This document shows, in pieces, positions 18,521 to 28,470 of a DNA stretch of 64,000 nucleotides. The stretch's first letter is position 1. The number at the start of each line of letters is the position of its first letter. A program made the position numbers and the translations under genes. The notes below the pieces were generated by a model. The model saw only the letters and a list, made by a program, of their open reading frames with translations, was not told where the DNA came from and searched no databases. Location: the NCBI RefSeq assembly GCF_036226445.1, contig NZ_CP108474.1, forward strand, positions 2,604,001 to 2,668,000, written 5' to 3'. This DNA comes from Streptomyces sp. NBC_01255. GTDB lineage: Bacteria > Actinomycetota > Actinomycetes > Streptomycetales > Streptomycetaceae.

Positions 18521-18550
18521 ACCCTCCCTCTCCCACCTCACCGGTGTCAA
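18521..18550 (-). promoter_or_regulatory. promoter of the ilv leader overlapping the end of the GGDEF gene
   Basis: On the minus strand TTGACA (18550-18545) is a perfect -35, followed after 18 bases by GAGGGT (18526-18521) as a -10 close to the streptomycete TAGgaT pattern. Transcription would begin at or next to the leader ATG at 18513. The TGA inside this -35 is the stop codon of the upstream GGDEF-EAL gene (18549-18547), so the two transcription units abut with no free sequence between them. Confidence 0.6.
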
Positions 18551-21500
18551 GTGGGTGGGACGGGCGTCTCAGTATTTGAGCGGAACGGGGGACGGTTTCC
18601 GGCCCGTACGGGGACCGCTCCGGGGAGCGGGTACTCGTCCCGTACGAGGGCCCTGCGCAGGCGGTACTCGTCGAGCGGGCCCGAGAAGGCCATGCCCTGG
18701 GCGTGACTGCAGCCCATGGCGCGCAGGGCGAGCACCTGCTCCGGTACGTCGACACCCTCGGCGACGGTCTGCATGCCGAGTTCGCCGGCGATGCGGAGCA
18801 CGCCTCTGGTGATCTTGCGGAGCCGGGCGGACTCGACCACGCCCTCGACGAGGGCTCGGTCCAGCTTCAGTATGTCGACGGGAAGCCGCCGGAGGGCGTC
18901 GATCGCCACATGTCCGCTGCCGAATCCGTCGAGCGCGATCCGCACTCCGAGACGGCGCAGGGTCACGAGGCGCTGTTCCAGCTCGTCGAGCGAGGTCCGG
19001 GGGTCGCTGTCGGCGAGCTCGATGATCAGCGAGCCGGACGGCAGCCCGTGCCGGGTGAGCAGCGACTCGACCGAGCCGAGCGGAAGCGAGCGGTCCAAAA
19101 GGCGGCCGGCGGAGAGCCGGATGGACACGGGCGCGCGGTGGCCGATGCCCGCCCGCTCGGCGGCCTGCTCCACCGCCTCTTCGAGGAGCCAGCGGCCGAG
19201 CTCGGCGGTGCGCTCGCCGTCGTCGGTGACGCGAAGGTACTCGGCGGGGGTGAAGAGGATGCCCTGGGCCGAGCGCCAGCGGGCCTGGGCACTGACGGCG
19301 GAGATCCGGCCGGTGGCGAGGTCGACGACCGGCTGGTGGAGCAGGGCGAACTCGCCGTCGTGGAGTGCGGTGCGCAGCCGGGCGGCCAGCTCGGTCCGGC
19401 GTACGACCTCGGCCTGCATCTGGGGCGCGTACAGCTCGACACGGTCCTTGCCGGCGGCCTTGGCGCGGTACATCGCGAGGTCGGCGTTGCGCAGGAGGTC
19501 GCCCGCCTCCATGCCGGGCTCGGCGAAGGCGACGCCGATGGAGGCGGCGACCCGGACCTCGTTGCCGCCGTCGACGCGGTACGGCCGGGAGAGCGTGAGC
19601 CGGAGCCTGTCGGCGATCTCCTGGACCTGGGTCTCCCGGGCGTCCTGTTCGCGGCCGCCGTCGCCGAGGATGAGGGCGGCGAACTCGTCGCCGCCGAGCC
19701 GGGCGGCGGTGTCCCCGGCCCGGACGGACTCCTGGAGGCGGCGGGCGGCCTGGACGAGGAGGTCGTCGCCCGCCTGGTGGCCGAGGCGGTCGTTGACCCC
19801 CTTGAAGCCGTCGAGGTCGATGAAGAGCACGGCGGTGCCGGGGTCGGAGCATCTACGGCCGCTGAGCGCCTGCCGGACCCGACGGGTGAAGAGCGCCCGG
19901 TTGGGCAGGTCGGTCAGCGGGTCGTGCTCCGCGTTGTGCTGCAACTGGGCCTGGAGCCGGACCCGTTCGGTCACGTCCCGGCTGTTGAAGATGAGGCCGC
20001 CCTGGTGGCGGTTGACGGTCGACTCGACGTTGAGCCAGTCTCCCCCATTCTCGGTTTCTCCCCCAGCCTCCGGCCGGAAGGTGCCCCCAGAGCGGGAGGT
20101 ACCCCCATGGCCCGAGCGGAAACGGCACTCGATCCGGGTGGTGGGCTCCTCGGCGGGCGAGGCCGCGAGGAACCGGCGCACCTCGTGGACGACGGCGCCG
20201 AGGTCCTCGGGGTGGATGAGGGAGGCGAGCTCGGAGCCGATGAGCTCCTCGGCCTCGCGTCCGTACACGCCGGCGGCGGCCGGGCTGACGTAGCGGAGTA
20301 TCCCGGTCGGCGCGGCGATCATGATGACGTCGCTGGAGCCCTGCACGAGCGACCGGAAGTGGTTCTCCTTCTGGGCCAGTTCGTGGGTCAGCGCGATGTT
20401 GTCGAGGAGCATGATGCCCTGCCGGACGACGAGGGCGAGCACGACCGCGCAGCCGGTGAGGACGACGACCCGGTCGACCCGGCGGCCCTCGACGACGTTG
20501 TACAGGATGCCGAGGGTGCAGACGGCCGCGGCGAGGTACGGGGTGAGGGCGGCGAGCGAGCCCGCGACCGGACGGCTGTGCAGCCACGGACCGCGGGCGG
20601 CGGCCGTGGTGTCGGGCAGGCGCCGCACCCCCCAGGGGGCGTACGCGAGGAGCAGGGAGCCGGCGAACCAGCCGGCGTCGAGGAGCTGGCCGGACGCGTA
20701 GTTCTCGCGGAGCAGCGGCGAGGTGAACAGGGCGTCGCACAGGACGGTCAGGGCGAGCGCGGCGATCGCGGTGTTGGTCGCCGAGCGGTTCGCCTGGGAG
20801 CGCCGGAAGTGCAGCGCGAGGACCATGCTGACCAGGACGATGTCGAGCAGCGGGTACGCGAGCGACAGCGCGGCCTGGGCGACGGACTCGCCGTCGAAGT
20901 GCGCGGTACGGGCGAGGGCGAGGCTCCAGGAGAGCGTGAGCAGGGAGCCGCCGATGAGCCAGGCGTCGAGCGCGAGGCAGACCCAGCCGGCCCGGGTGAC
21001 GGGCTTCTTGGCCAGGACGAGGAGCCCGACGACGGCGGGCGGCGCGAAGAGTAAGAAGAAGAGGTCGGCGACGGAGGAGTCGGGCACCTGCGTCCGCAGG
21101 ACGACCTCGTACCACCCCCACACCGCGTTCCCCGCGGCGGCCATGAAGGAGGAGAAGGCGAAGAGCAGCCAGGCGGGTCGGTCGCTGCCGCGGTGGGCGC
21201 GGGCGTAGAGGAAGCAGGAGACCGCGGCGGTGAGCGCGGCGGCGCTGAGTCCGAAGTCGCCCATGAAGAGGGCGAGTTCCGGCGAACCCCAGCCGAGCGA
21301 CGCGCCGGTCGTGTAGCCCGCGCAGAGGAGCCCCAGGGCGACCTGAGCGAGAATCGAGCCGATTCCGGGACGGTCACGGCCGGGGTTCCCGGCTTCGCCG
21401 CCGACGGTACTGCGCGCGACGACCGCCCCGGGCGTGCTCACCGGCCCCTCCGGCGTCGCGCCGGCGCACCCGGCCGGCTGGTGCGGACGCGCGGGCGGCT

Positions 21501-21708
21501 CCTCGGCACCCCCGGGGGCGTGCCCGTCGCAGTCGTGCGGCCCGGCGGCGCGTGGCGCGCGGGGCGGCGTGGCCTGGCCCGGCACCGAACGCGCGAGGCC
21601 GGCAACGAGGCGCGGGAGGCTTGCCGGCGGCGCCGCCGCCGCGTCGGATCGTCGGTCCTCCGGCCGTGCTTCACCCGTCGCCCCCCTCGAAATCTGATGA
21701 CCCGTCAC
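18547..21708 (-). CDS. membrane PAS-GGDEF-EAL protein, probable diguanylate cyclase (CdgF-type)
   Basis: A protein of about 1053 residues: Pro/Ala-rich N terminus, roughly eight to ten transmembrane helices (about 110-430), PAS domain (about 445-580), GGDEF (about 590-750) and EAL-like domain (about 760-1020). The GGDEF active site is intact ('ARLGGDEF', residues 671-675) with an upstream RxxD inhibitory site ('RAGD'). The EAL domain is degenerate: QAR replaces EAL, an Arg replaces the metal Asn ('SIRLSAG'), and DGFGSG replaces DDFGTG. It should make c-di-GMP but not cleave it. Codon 219 is TTA, so translation may need bldA tRNA. A repeat is inserted in the PAS domain. A GTG at 21441 with a strong ribosome site is an alternative start. 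Confidence 0.85.
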   Translation of the reverse strand: MTGHQISRGATGEARPEDRRSDAAAAPPASLPRLVAGLARSVPGQATPPRAPRAAGPHDCDGHAPGGAEEPPARPHQPAGCAGATPEGPVSTPGAVVARSTVGGEAGNPGRDRPGIGSILAQVALGLLCAGYTTGASLGWGSPELALFMGDFGLSAAALTAAVSCFLYARAHRGSDRPAWLLFAFSSFMAAAGNAVWGWYEVVLRTQVPDSSVADLFFLLFAPPAVVGLLVLAKKPVTRAGWVCLALDAWLIGGSLLTLSWSLALARTAHFDGESVAQAALSLAYPLLDIVLVSMVLALHFRRSQANRSATNTAIAALALTVLCDALFTSPLLRENYASGQLLDAGWFAGSLLLAYAPWGVRRLPDTTAAARGPWLHSRPVAGSLAALTPYLAAAVCTLGILYNVVEGRRVDRVVVLTGCAVVLALVVRQGIMLLDNIALTHELAQKENHFRSLVQGSSDVIMIAAPTGILRYVSPAAAGVYGREAEELIGSELASLIHPEDLGAVVHEVRRFLAASPAEEPTTRIECRFRSGHGGTSRSGGTFRPEAGGETENGGDWLNVESTVNRHQGGLIFNSRDVTERVRLQAQLQHNAEHDPLTDLPNRALFTRRVRQALSGRRCSDPGTAVLFIDLDGFKGVNDRLGHQAGDDLLVQAARRLQESVRAGDTAARLGGDEFAALILGDGGREQDARETQVQEIADRLRLTLSRPYRVDGGNEVRVAASIGVAFAEPGMEAGDLLRNADLAMYRAKAAGKDRVELYAPQMQAEVVRRTELAARLRTALHDGEFALLHQPVVDLATGRISAVSAQARWRSAQGILFTPAEYLRVTDDGERTAELGRWLLEEAVEQAAERAGIGHRAPVSIRLSAGRLLDRSLPLGSVESLLTRHGLPSGSLIIELADSDPRTSLDELEQRLVTLRRLGVRIALDGFGSGHVAIDALRRLPVDILKLDRALVEGVVESARLRKITRGVLRIAGELGMQTVAEGVDVPEQVLALRAMGCSHAQGMAFSGPLDEYRLRRALVRDEYPLPGAVPVRAGNRPPFRSNTETPVPPT
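20041..20108. repeat. dispersed Streptomyces repeat inserted in frame in PAS domain
   Basis: The plus strand here reads as clusters of C5 and G3-5 around CAGCCTCCGGCCGGAAGGTG, which I recognise as a form of a GC-rich palindromic repeat common between streptomycete genes. It encodes about 23 residues rich in Gly, Ser, Thr and Glu (about residues 533-556, '[18 protein letters not shown]') between 'RIECRFRS' and '[15 protein letters not shown]', which would otherwise be contiguous in a PAS fold. The frame is kept. Confidence 0.65.
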
Positions 21709-21882
21709 TTCGCTCCCCAGCGTCAACCCGTCATCGACGCAGCCCCCCGCTCCGGGACGATACACCAGGACCGTCACTCAGGGACAGGGCCGCAGTACTC
21801 TCCGTGACTACCTGGGGGCTTGTGAGCGGCGCGCGTCGGGGGCGCACACCGCCCGCCCCGGCCGACCAATTCCCGTACGGGC

Positions 21883-22848
21883 TCAGTCGGTGGTGAGGAT
21901 GACGTTCGCCAGCCCCTCCCCCGCCGCGAACCTCCGCAGCTGCCCCGCGATCAGCCGCTTCGCACGCGGCATGAACGCCGAAGTGGAACCGCCCACATGG
22001 GGACTGATCAGGACACCGGGAGCGTGCCACAAAGGATGCCCGGCCGGCAGCGGTTCCGGGTCGGTGACGTCGAGCGCGGCCGTGATCCGCCCGCTCTCGA
22101 CCTCCTTGAGCAGCGCGGCCGTGTCCACGACCGGACCCCGGGCGACGTTCACGAGCAGCGCCCCGTCCTTCATCCTGGCCAGGAAGCCGGCGTCGGCGAG
22201 GTGGTGGGTCGCGGGCGTGAGCGGAGTGGACAGCACGACCACGTCGGCCTCCGGGAGCAGGGCGGGCAGCTCCGCGAGAGCGTGGACCGGCCCGCGCTCG
22301 GTGGCGCGCGCGGAGCGTGCGACGCGCGCCACCCGCGCGCACTCGAACGGCGCGAGCCGGTCCTCGATGGCGGCGCCGATCGACCCGTACCCGACGATCA
22401 GCACGGACTTGTCGGCGAGCGCCGGGTAGAAGCCCTCCCGCCACTCCTCCGCGTCCTGGCCGCGCACGAACCCCGGGATGCCGCGCAACGAGGCCAGGAT
22501 CAGCGCGAGCGTGAGCTCGGCGGTGCTGGCCTCGTGCACGCCCTTCGCGTTGCAGAGGGCGACCCCGGGCCGCAGCGAGGGGATGCCGGGCATGACGTGG
22601 TCGATGCCCGCGGACAGCGTCTGCACGGCCCGGACGGAGGTCATCGCCGCCAGCGGCCGTACAGCGATCTCCGACCCCTTCATGTACGGGACGACGTAGA
22701 AGGCGCAGCGTGCGGGATCGGCGGGGAATTCCGGTCCGCCGTCCCAGAAGCGGTAGTTCAGGCCCGACCCGCCCGGCGCGGGGAGTCCTTCGATCTCGTC
22801 CGCGGGAACCGGAAGCCACACGTCTGCGGTGCTGTCTTCGAAAGTCAT
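21883..22848 (-). CDS. D-isomer-specific 2-hydroxyacid dehydrogenase
   Basis: A 321-residue NAD(P)-dependent dehydrogenase of the D-2-hydroxyacid family. The Rossmann motif is 'SVLIVGYGSIGAAIEDRLAP', the catalytic Arg is in 'LLVNVARGPVVDTAALLKEV', the Glu in 'ALDVTDPEPLPAGHPLW' and the His in 'LISPHVGGST'. It is shorter than SerA and lacks ACT domains. The substrate is unknown; hydroxypyruvate, glyoxylate or another 2-oxo acid are possible. The ATG at 22848 gives a normal N terminus. It is divergent from the aldo/keto reductase gene, 75 bases apart. Confidence 0.9.
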   Translation of the reverse strand: MTFEDSTADVWLPVPADEIEGLPAPGGSGLNYRFWDGGPEFPADPARCAFYVVPYMKGSEIAVRPLAAMTSVRAVQTLSAGIDHVMPGIPSLRPGVALCNAKGVHEASTAELTLALILASLRGIPGFVRGQDAEEWREGFYPALADKSVLIVGYGSIGAAIEDRLAPFECARVARVARSARATERGPVHALAELPALLPEADVVVLSTPLTPATHHLADAGFLARMKDGALLVNVARGPVVDTAALLKEVESGRITAALDVTDPEPLPAGHPLWHAPGVLISPHVGGSTSAFMPRAKRLIAGQLRRFAAGEGLANVILTTD

Positions 22849-22923
22849 GACCGGGAGGCTATGCGAAGAATCCCGCGCGCCATTGGTTACTTTGGGGGAC
22901 GGCACAGGGAGGGGTACCGGCAG

Positions 22924-23946
22924 GTGGAGCGCAGGACTATCGGGGCGACGGCGCTCGGCGTGGGTGCGATCGGCCTGGGGTGCATGCCGATGAACTGGGC
23001 GTACAGCCGTTCGCAACAACGGGGGGACCGCTCGCTGCGGACGGTGCACACGGCACTTGACGCCGGCATGAGCCTGCTCGACACCGCCGACATGTACGGG
23101 CCGTTCACCAACGAGCTGCTGGTGGGGCGGGTGTTGAAGGAGCGGCGGGCGGAGGCCTTCGTCTCGACGAAGTGCGGCCTGCTCGTCGGCGACGGCGGCG
23201 AGCGGCGGCACGTGGTCGCCAACGGCAGGCCGGGGTACGTGCGTCGGGCGTGCGACGCCTCGCTGCGGCGGCTCCAGACCGAGGTGATCGACCTCTACCA
23301 GCTCCATCGCGCGGACCCCGAGGTGCCTGTCGAGGAGACCTGGGGCGCGATGGCCGAGCTGGTGTCGGCGGGCAAGGTGCGAGCGCTCGGGCTGTGCGCG
23401 GTCGGCGCGCGGTCGGCCCGCAGGGGCGCGACGGGCGTCAGCCGCGACGGTTACGAAGGAACGATCCGCCAACTGGAGCGGATCCAGCAGGTCTTCCCGG
23501 TGGCGGCCGTCGAGGCCGAGCTGTCGGTGTGGTCGCCGGAGGCACTGGTCCGGCTGCTGCCGTGGTGCGCGGCCCGCGGGGTGGGGTTCCTGGCGGCGAT
23601 GCCGCTGGGGAACGGTTTCCTCACGGGGACGCTGACCCCGGGCGGCGGCTTCGAGCCGGACGATCCGCGCGCCCGGCACCCCCGGTTCACGGCCGAGATG
23701 ATGGCGGCGAACCAGCCGCTGGTGGCGGGGTTGCGGCGGGTCGCCGCGCGGCACGGGGCGGATGTCACCCCGGCGCAGGTCGCGCTGGCGTGGGTGCTCG
23801 GCCACGGGCCGCACGTCGTGCCGGTGCCGGGCGCGAAGCGGGAGCGGTGGGTCGTGGAGAACGCGCGGGCGGCCGGACTGCGCCTGACGGAGGGGGACCT
23901 CGCGGAGATCGCGGGGCTGCCGGCGCCCCGGGGGTCGTGGGACTGA
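22924..23946 (+). CDS. aldo/keto reductase
   Basis: A 340-residue TIM-barrel NADPH-dependent oxidoreductase of the AKR superfamily. The catalytic tetrad is visible: Asp and Tyr in 'LLDTADMYGPFTNE', Lys in 'AFVSTKCGLL' and His in 'IDLYQLHRADPEVPVEE'. The cofactor loop near the end reads 'VVPVPGAKRERWVVENARAA'. The GTG at 22924 is preceded by GGGAGGGG at a good distance. The closest type is the AKR13-like group that reduces a range of aldehydes; the physiological substrate is unknown. Divergent from the hydroxyacid dehydrogenase. Confidence 0.9.
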   Translation: MERRTIGATALGVGAIGLGCMPMNWAYSRSQQRGDRSLRTVHTALDAGMSLLDTADMYGPFTNELLVGRVLKERRAEAFVSTKCGLLVGDGGERRHVVANGRPGYVRRACDASLRRLQTEVIDLYQLHRADPEVPVEETWGAMAELVSAGKVRALGLCAVGARSARRGATGVSRDGYEGTIRQLERIQQVFPVAAVEAELSVWSPEALVRLLPWCAARGVGFLAAMPLGNGFLTGTLTPGGGFEPDDPRARHPRFTAEMMAANQPLVAGLRRVAARHGADVTPAQVALAWVLGHGPHVVPVPGAKRERWVVENARAAGLRLTEGDLAEIAGLPAPRGSWD

Positions 23947-24048
23947 GCGCCACGTCGGAATGGGTGTTCGTGGGCGGGAACCTGATCGGGTCGAGCGGTG
24001 TATCAAGGGTGTGAGGATGCCGCTCGACTCGTCGAAGGGGACCGGACC

Positions 24049-25203
24049 ATGAGCCGTCCTGTTGTGCTGAAGGCCCTGTGGGGCGCCGCCGTGCTGGTGC
24101 TGGTGGCGGGCTGCTCCTCGGGCGGTACCGAGGATCGGCCGGGTACGGCTCCGCCGACGTCGGCCTCGGCGCCCGCGTCCGATCCGCCGGCCTCGGCGTC
24201 CGCGACGGCATCCGGAAGCGCGTCCCCGGGTGGCGAGCGGGTGTCGGTGGCGGGCACCCTCACCGAGGGGCTGAAGTCGCCCTGGGGGCTCGCCGAGCTG
24301 CCGGGAGGCGACCTGCTGGTCTCCTCGCGGGACGAGCGGACGATCACCCGGGTCGACGGCGAAAGCGGCGCGAAGACCTCGCTCGGCGAGGTCCCGGGGG
24401 TGGTGCCGGGCGGTGAGGGCGGGCTCATGGGCCTGGCCGTCCGCGACGGCTGGGTCTACGCGTATCTGACGGCCGCCTCGGACAACCGCATCGTGCGCAT
24501 GCGGTACGGCGGCGGGGACGGCGACCGGCTCGGGGCGCCGGAGCCGGTGCTGACCGGCATCCCGAAGGGTGTCGTGCACGACGGCGGGCGGATCGCGTTC
24601 GGTCCGGACGGGATGCTGTACGCGGGCACGGGCGAGACCGGCGAGACCGGCCTGGCCCAGGACCGGTCCTCGCTCGGCGGGAAGATCCTGCGGATGACGC
24701 CGGAGGGCAGACCCGCGCCGGGCAATCCCTTCACCGACTCGGTGGTCTATTCGTACGGGCACCGCAATGTGCAGGGGATCGCCTGGGACGTTGCAGGGCG
24801 GCTGTGGGCGGCCGAGTTCGGGCAGAACACCTGGGACGAGCTGAACCTGATCAAGCCCGGGAAGAACTACGGCTGGCCCGAGGCCGAGGGGCAGGCGGGC
24901 CGGGAGGGGTTCGTGGACCCGGTGGCCCAGTGGCCGACGTCGGAGGCCTCCCCGAGCGGCATCGCGTACGCGCGGGGCGCGATCTGGATGGCCGGGCTCA
25001 GGGGCGAGCGACTGTGGCGCGTTCCGCTCTCCGGAGAGGAACGGTCCGGGGACCCCGAGGCGTTCCTGTCAGGTGAGTACGGCCGCCTGCGCACGGTTCT
25101 CGCCGGGGGCGACGGCCGGCTCTGGCTGGTGACCAGCGAGACCGACACCCGGGGCACGCCCGAGCCCGGGGACGACAGGATCCTCCGGCTGGAGGTGAGG
25201 TGA
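24049..25203 (+). CDS. PQQ-dependent aldose sugar dehydrogenase-like lipoprotein
   Basis: A 384-residue exported lipoprotein. The signal peptide ends in the lipobox LVAG|C at Cys22, followed by a Ser/Ala/Pro linker to about residue 60. The rest is a six-bladed propeller of the glucose/sorbosone dehydrogenase family (YliI-like soluble aldose dehydrogenase): 'LTEGLKSPWGLAELPGGDLL', 'VVHDGGRIAFGPDGMLYAGT', 'SYGHRNVQGIAWD' and 'WAAEFGQNTWDELNLIKPGK'. The family oxidises sugars at the cell surface with PQQ. Whether this strain makes PQQ cannot be judged here. Its stop overlaps or abuts the next gene. Confidence 0.88.
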   Translation: MSRPVVLKALWGAAVLVLVAGCSSGGTEDRPGTAPPTSASAPASDPPASASATASGSASPGGERVSVAGTLTEGLKSPWGLAELPGGDLLVSSRDERTITRVDGESGAKTSLGEVPGVVPGGEGGLMGLAVRDGWVYAYLTAASDNRIVRMRYGGGDGDRLGAPEPVLTGIPKGVVHDGGRIAFGPDGMLYAGTGETGETGLAQDRSSLGGKILRMTPEGRPAPGNPFTDSVVYSYGHRNVQGIAWDVAGRLWAAEFGQNTWDELNLIKPGKNYGWPEAEGQAGREGFVDPVAQWPTSEASPSGIAYARGAIWMAGLRGERLWRVPLSGEERSGDPEAFLSGEYGRLRTVLAGGDGRLWLVTSETDTRGTPEPGDDRILRLEVR

Positions 25204-25217
25204 GGGAGGCGGTGACC

Positions 25218-25523
25218 GTGTTCGATCCGATCGCGGAGCTCTTCGCGCCGGGGCGGCGGCACGCCGAGGAGGAGCTGCGCCGGCAGGCCCTCACGCGGGA
25301 GGACCCGGGAGACGGGGACCCGGGGCGCGGCCCGATAGACCTGACGTCGGGCCGGGTGACGATACGGATCCCCCGCCCCGGGGCGGAATCGGACCCTCGC
25401 TCGGGGTCAGAGGGTCGTGTCGAGGAGGTGGAGTCGATGGGCGAGGGCGGCGGCCTCTCCTCGGCCGGCGACGCCGAGCTTGGCGAGGATGTTGGAGACG
25501 TGGACGCTCGCCGTCTTCGGTGA
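25218..25523 (+). CDS. DUF6191-like small protein
   Basis: An ORF of about 101 residues directly after the sugar dehydrogenase gene. '[20 protein letters not shown]' followed by '[19 protein letters not shown]' matches my memory of the small DUF6191 proteins of streptomycetes (function unknown). I chose the GTG at 25218, with GGAGG eight bases upstream; GTG codons at 25212 and 25200 are alternatives, the last overlapping the previous stop. The final third, beyond residue 60, overlaps the 3' end of the convergent LuxR gene by 117 bases and has no resemblance to the family, so it may be an uncontrolled tail. Confidence 0.6.
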   Translation: MFDPIAELFAPGRRHAEEELRRQALTREDPGDGDPGRGPIDLTSGRVTIRIPRPGAESDPRSGSEGRVEEVESMGEGGGLSSAGDAELGEDVGDVDARRLR

Positions 25524-28463
25524 GATGAAGAGCTCCTCGGCGATCTGCCGATTGGTGCGGCCGACGGCGACCAGGCGCAGCACGTCCTGTTCGCGCGGGG
25601 TCAGGCCGAAGCCGTCGTCCCCGGGCTCCGCGGGTGCCGGGAGCTGCTTCTCGGGCGCCAGGGAGAGGCGGGCCCGGGCGGCGAGGAGTTCCACGTCCTC
25701 GCGGAGCGGGCGGGCCCCGAGGCGGACGGCGGTGGTGTGGGCCTCGCGGAGCAGGGCCGTGGCCTCCTCCCGCCGGCCGCCTTCGACGAGCAGGGCGTCG
25801 GCGAGGCGGTGGCGGGCGCGGGCGAGCTGGGCCGGGCGGTCCAGCGGCTCGTAGGCGGCGACGACCTCGGTCCAGCGGGTGACGGACTCGCTGCCCTCGG
25901 CGCGGGCCAGCTCCTGGGAGACCTGGAGGGAGTGGGCGGCCCAGACGGGGGCCGGGGCGGCGAGGGCGCGGACGCAGCGGCGGATCACGGCCAGCGCCTC
26001 GGCGCGGCCCTCGTCGGCGGTGGGCAGTCCCCGGCTGTCGGCCTCCGCGGCGGCTGCGGTGAGGACGAGCGGCCAGCCGTAGCGGTGGGTGCCGGGCGGG
26101 AATCCGGCCTCCGCGGCGGCGACGAGCTGGGCCCGCACGTCCTGGACGCGGCCCTCGGCGGCCGCCACGGCGATCGCGACCTGGGCCATGGGCAGGGTGT
26201 ACTGCGGGATCGGGTCGCGGGTGCCGTAGACGGCGGAGGCGTCGGCGAGGTGGCGAGTGGCCGCCTCCAGCTCGCCCCGCGCCGCGGCGAGCTGGGCCAG
26301 GCGGAGGGAGGCCGAGCCGCGGGGCTTGGTGCTGGTCGCGGAGCGCTGGAGCCGTTCGGCCGCTTCCCGTACCTCGTCCCATCGGCCCAGGGAGAAGAGG
26401 GACTCGGCGCGGTTGGCCTCGACCCAGCCGACGCTGTCGACGAGTCCGTACGAGCGGGCGAGGCGGATGCCGGAGTCGGCGATCTCGACGGCCTCGTGGG
26501 AGCGGCCGAGGGCCTCGAGGGAGGAGGCGATGTTGATGTGGGCGCGCGAGGCCTCGGCGAACTGGCCGAGGACCGTGGTCCGCTCCCGTACCTCGTGCAT
26601 CTCGGCGAGACCGACCTCGACGTCCCCGGCTGCGGTCATGATGGTGCCGAGGGTGAGCCGGGCGTTGAGTTCGATCGACTCGGCCTTGACGTGCCGGGCG
26701 TACTCGACGGCGCGTTCGGCGGCGGTGAGGGCCTCGGGGCCGGGGTCGCGGAGCATGCCCCAGCCGGCGGCGCCGACGAGGACGACGGCGTGGACGGCGG
26801 ACGGCGGGAGGCCCTTGACGAGCTCCTGGGCGCGGGCGATCTCCTCCGAGCCGTCACCGCGGCCGAGGTTGGACTGGAGGCGGGCCTTCTCGGTCCAGAA
26901 CCAGGCGGCGCGCAGGGGGTCCTTCGCGTCCTCGCTGTCGAGGAGGCGGAGCGCCATCCGGCCGATCTTCAGGGCGCGCTCGCGTTCGCCGCTGAGCCGG
27001 GCGGCGACGGCAGCCTCGGCGAGGAGGTCGAGGTAACGGAGCGGGGTGGTCTCGGGGTCGCAGCCGCAGGGCGGGTAGGCCTCGGCGTAGTCCATGGGCC
27101 GGAGCTCGCGGCGGATCTCTGCGGGGGCCTCGTCCCAGAGCTCCATGGCCCGCTCCAGGAGCCGGAGCTGCTCGGCGTACGCGTGGCGCTTGCGGGTGGC
27201 GACGGAGGCGCGGAGGACGGCCGGGAGGGCCTTGGCCGGGTCGTGCGCGTGGTACCAGTACGTGGCGAGGCGGGTGGCCCGCTCGTCGGGCCGGACGAGC
27301 GCGGGGTCGGTCTCCAGGGCCTCGGCGTAGCGGCGGTTGATGCGGGAGCGTTCGCCGGGGAGCAGGTCGTCGCTGACGGCCTCGCGGACGAGGGAGTGGC
27401 GGAAGCGGTAGCCGTCGCCGTCGGGGACGGCGAGCAGGATGTTGGCACCGACGCAGGCCCGCAGCGCCTCGATGAGTTCGTCCTCGGTGAGCCGGGCGAC
27501 GGCGGCGAGCAGGCCGTACTCGACGGTGGAGCCGCCCTCGGCGACGATCCTGGCGACCCGCTGGGCGTCCTCGGGGAGCGCCTCGACCCGGACGAGCAGG
27601 AGGTCGCGCAGGGAGTCGCTGAGCTGGCCGGGGGCGCAGCCTGCCTCGTGGGAGACGACGAGCTCCTCGACGAAGAAGGCGTTGCCGTCGGAGCGTTCGA
27701 AGACCTCCTCGACGAGCCCGGGGGCGGGTTCGGCGGCGAGGATGCCGGTGAGCTGGCGGTGCACCTCGGTGCGGGTGAAGCGGGAGAGCTCGATGCGGCG
27801 GATGGTGCGGAGCCGGTCGAGTTCGGCGAGGAGGGGGCGCAGCGGATGGCGGCGGTGGATGTCGTCGGCGCGGTAGCTGGCGACGACCACGATCCGGCCG
27901 CGGCGCAGGGTGCGGAGGAGGTAGGTGAGCAGGTGCCGGGTGGAGGTGTCGGACCAGTGCAGGTCCTCCAGGACGAGCACGACCGTGCGGTCGGCGGCGA
28001 GCCGCTCCAGGAGCCGTACGGTGAGTTCGAAGAGGCGGGCGGTGGAGTCCTCGTCGGAGGGCTCGTGGCTGCCGGGCTCGCCCAGCTCGGGCAGCAGGCG
28101 GGCGAGCTCGCCCTCCTGGCCGTCGGCGGCGGCGGTCAGTTCGTCGGGCAGCTTGCGTCGGAGCGAGCGCAGGGCGGTGGCGAAAGGCGCGAAGGGCAGG
28201 CCGTCGGCGCCCAGTTCCACGCAGCCGCCGACGGCGACGACGGCGCCCCGGTCGCAGGCCGTGTCGAGGAACTCCTCGATGAGCCGCGTCTTGCCGACCC
28301 CCGCCTCACCGCCGACGAGCAGCGCCTGGGGCTCTCCCGCGGTCGCGCGGGAGAGCGCCTCGGTGAGGGCGGTGAGTTCGCCGGCGCGGCCGACGAAGAC
28401 GGGGCTGACTGACCTGGTCTCCACGGCGCCGAGCATCGCACAGCCATCCGTACGGTCGCTCAT
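25407..28463 (-). CDS. large ATP-binding LuxR-family (LAL) regulator
   Basis: A 1018-residue STAND-type regulator. The N-terminal AAA ATPase begins '[20 protein letters not shown]' with Walker A 'GGEAGVGKT' near residue 51 and Walker B-like '[20 protein letters not shown]'. A long TPR-like alpha-helical region fills residues about 350-900. The C-terminal LuxR helix-turn-helix is '[20 protein letters not shown]' and '[20 protein letters not shown]'. LAL proteins respond to a ligand with ATP-dependent oligomerisation and activate transcription. The target is unknown. The upstream 65-residue gene ends 7 bases before its start, so they are probably co-transcribed. Confidence 0.92.
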   Translation of the reverse strand: MSDRTDGCAMLGAVETRSVSPVFVGRAGELTALTEALSRATAGEPQALLVGGEAGVGKTRLIEEFLDTACDRGAVVAVGGCVELGADGLPFAPFATALRSLRRKLPDELTAAADGQEGELARLLPELGEPGSHEPSDEDSTARLFELTVRLLERLAADRTVVLVLEDLHWSDTSTRHLLTYLLRTLRRGRIVVVASYRADDIHRRHPLRPLLAELDRLRTIRRIELSRFTRTEVHRQLTGILAAEPAPGLVEEVFERSDGNAFFVEELVVSHEAGCAPGQLSDSLRDLLLVRVEALPEDAQRVARIVAEGGSTVEYGLLAAVARLTEDELIEALRACVGANILLAVPDGDGYRFRHSLVREAVSDDLLPGERSRINRRYAEALETDPALVRPDERATRLATYWYHAHDPAKALPAVLRASVATRKRHAYAEQLRLLERAMELWDEAPAEIRRELRPMDYAEAYPPCGCDPETTPLRYLDLLAEAAVAARLSGERERALKIGRMALRLLDSEDAKDPLRAAWFWTEKARLQSNLGRGDGSEEIARAQELVKGLPPSAVHAVVLVGAAGWGMLRDPGPEALTAAERAVEYARHVKAESIELNARLTLGTIMTAAGDVEVGLAEMHEVRERTTVLGQFAEASRAHINIASSLEALGRSHEAVEIADSGIRLARSYGLVDSVGWVEANRAESLFSLGRWDEVREAAERLQRSATSTKPRGSASLRLAQLAAARGELEAATRHLADASAVYGTRDPIPQYTLPMAQVAIAVAAAEGRVQDVRAQLVAAAEAGFPPGTHRYGWPLVLTAAAAEADSRGLPTADEGRAEALAVIRRCVRALAAPAPVWAAHSLQVSQELARAEGSESVTRWTEVVAAYEPLDRPAQLARARHRLADALLVEGGRREEATALLREAHTTAVRLGARPLREDVELLAARARLSLAPEKQLPAPAEPGDDGFGLTPREQDVLRLVAVGRTNRQIAEELFISPKTASVHVSNILAKLGVAGRGEAAALAHRLHLLDTTL

Positions 28464-28470
28464 ACGGGGG

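Noticed and set aside
22849..24762. Long minus-strand extension of the hydroxyacid dehydrogenase ORF
   Set aside because: Antisense to the aldo/keto reductase and sugar dehydrogenase genes; Arg/Pro/His-rich composition and no ribosome binding site. The real start is the ATG at 22848.
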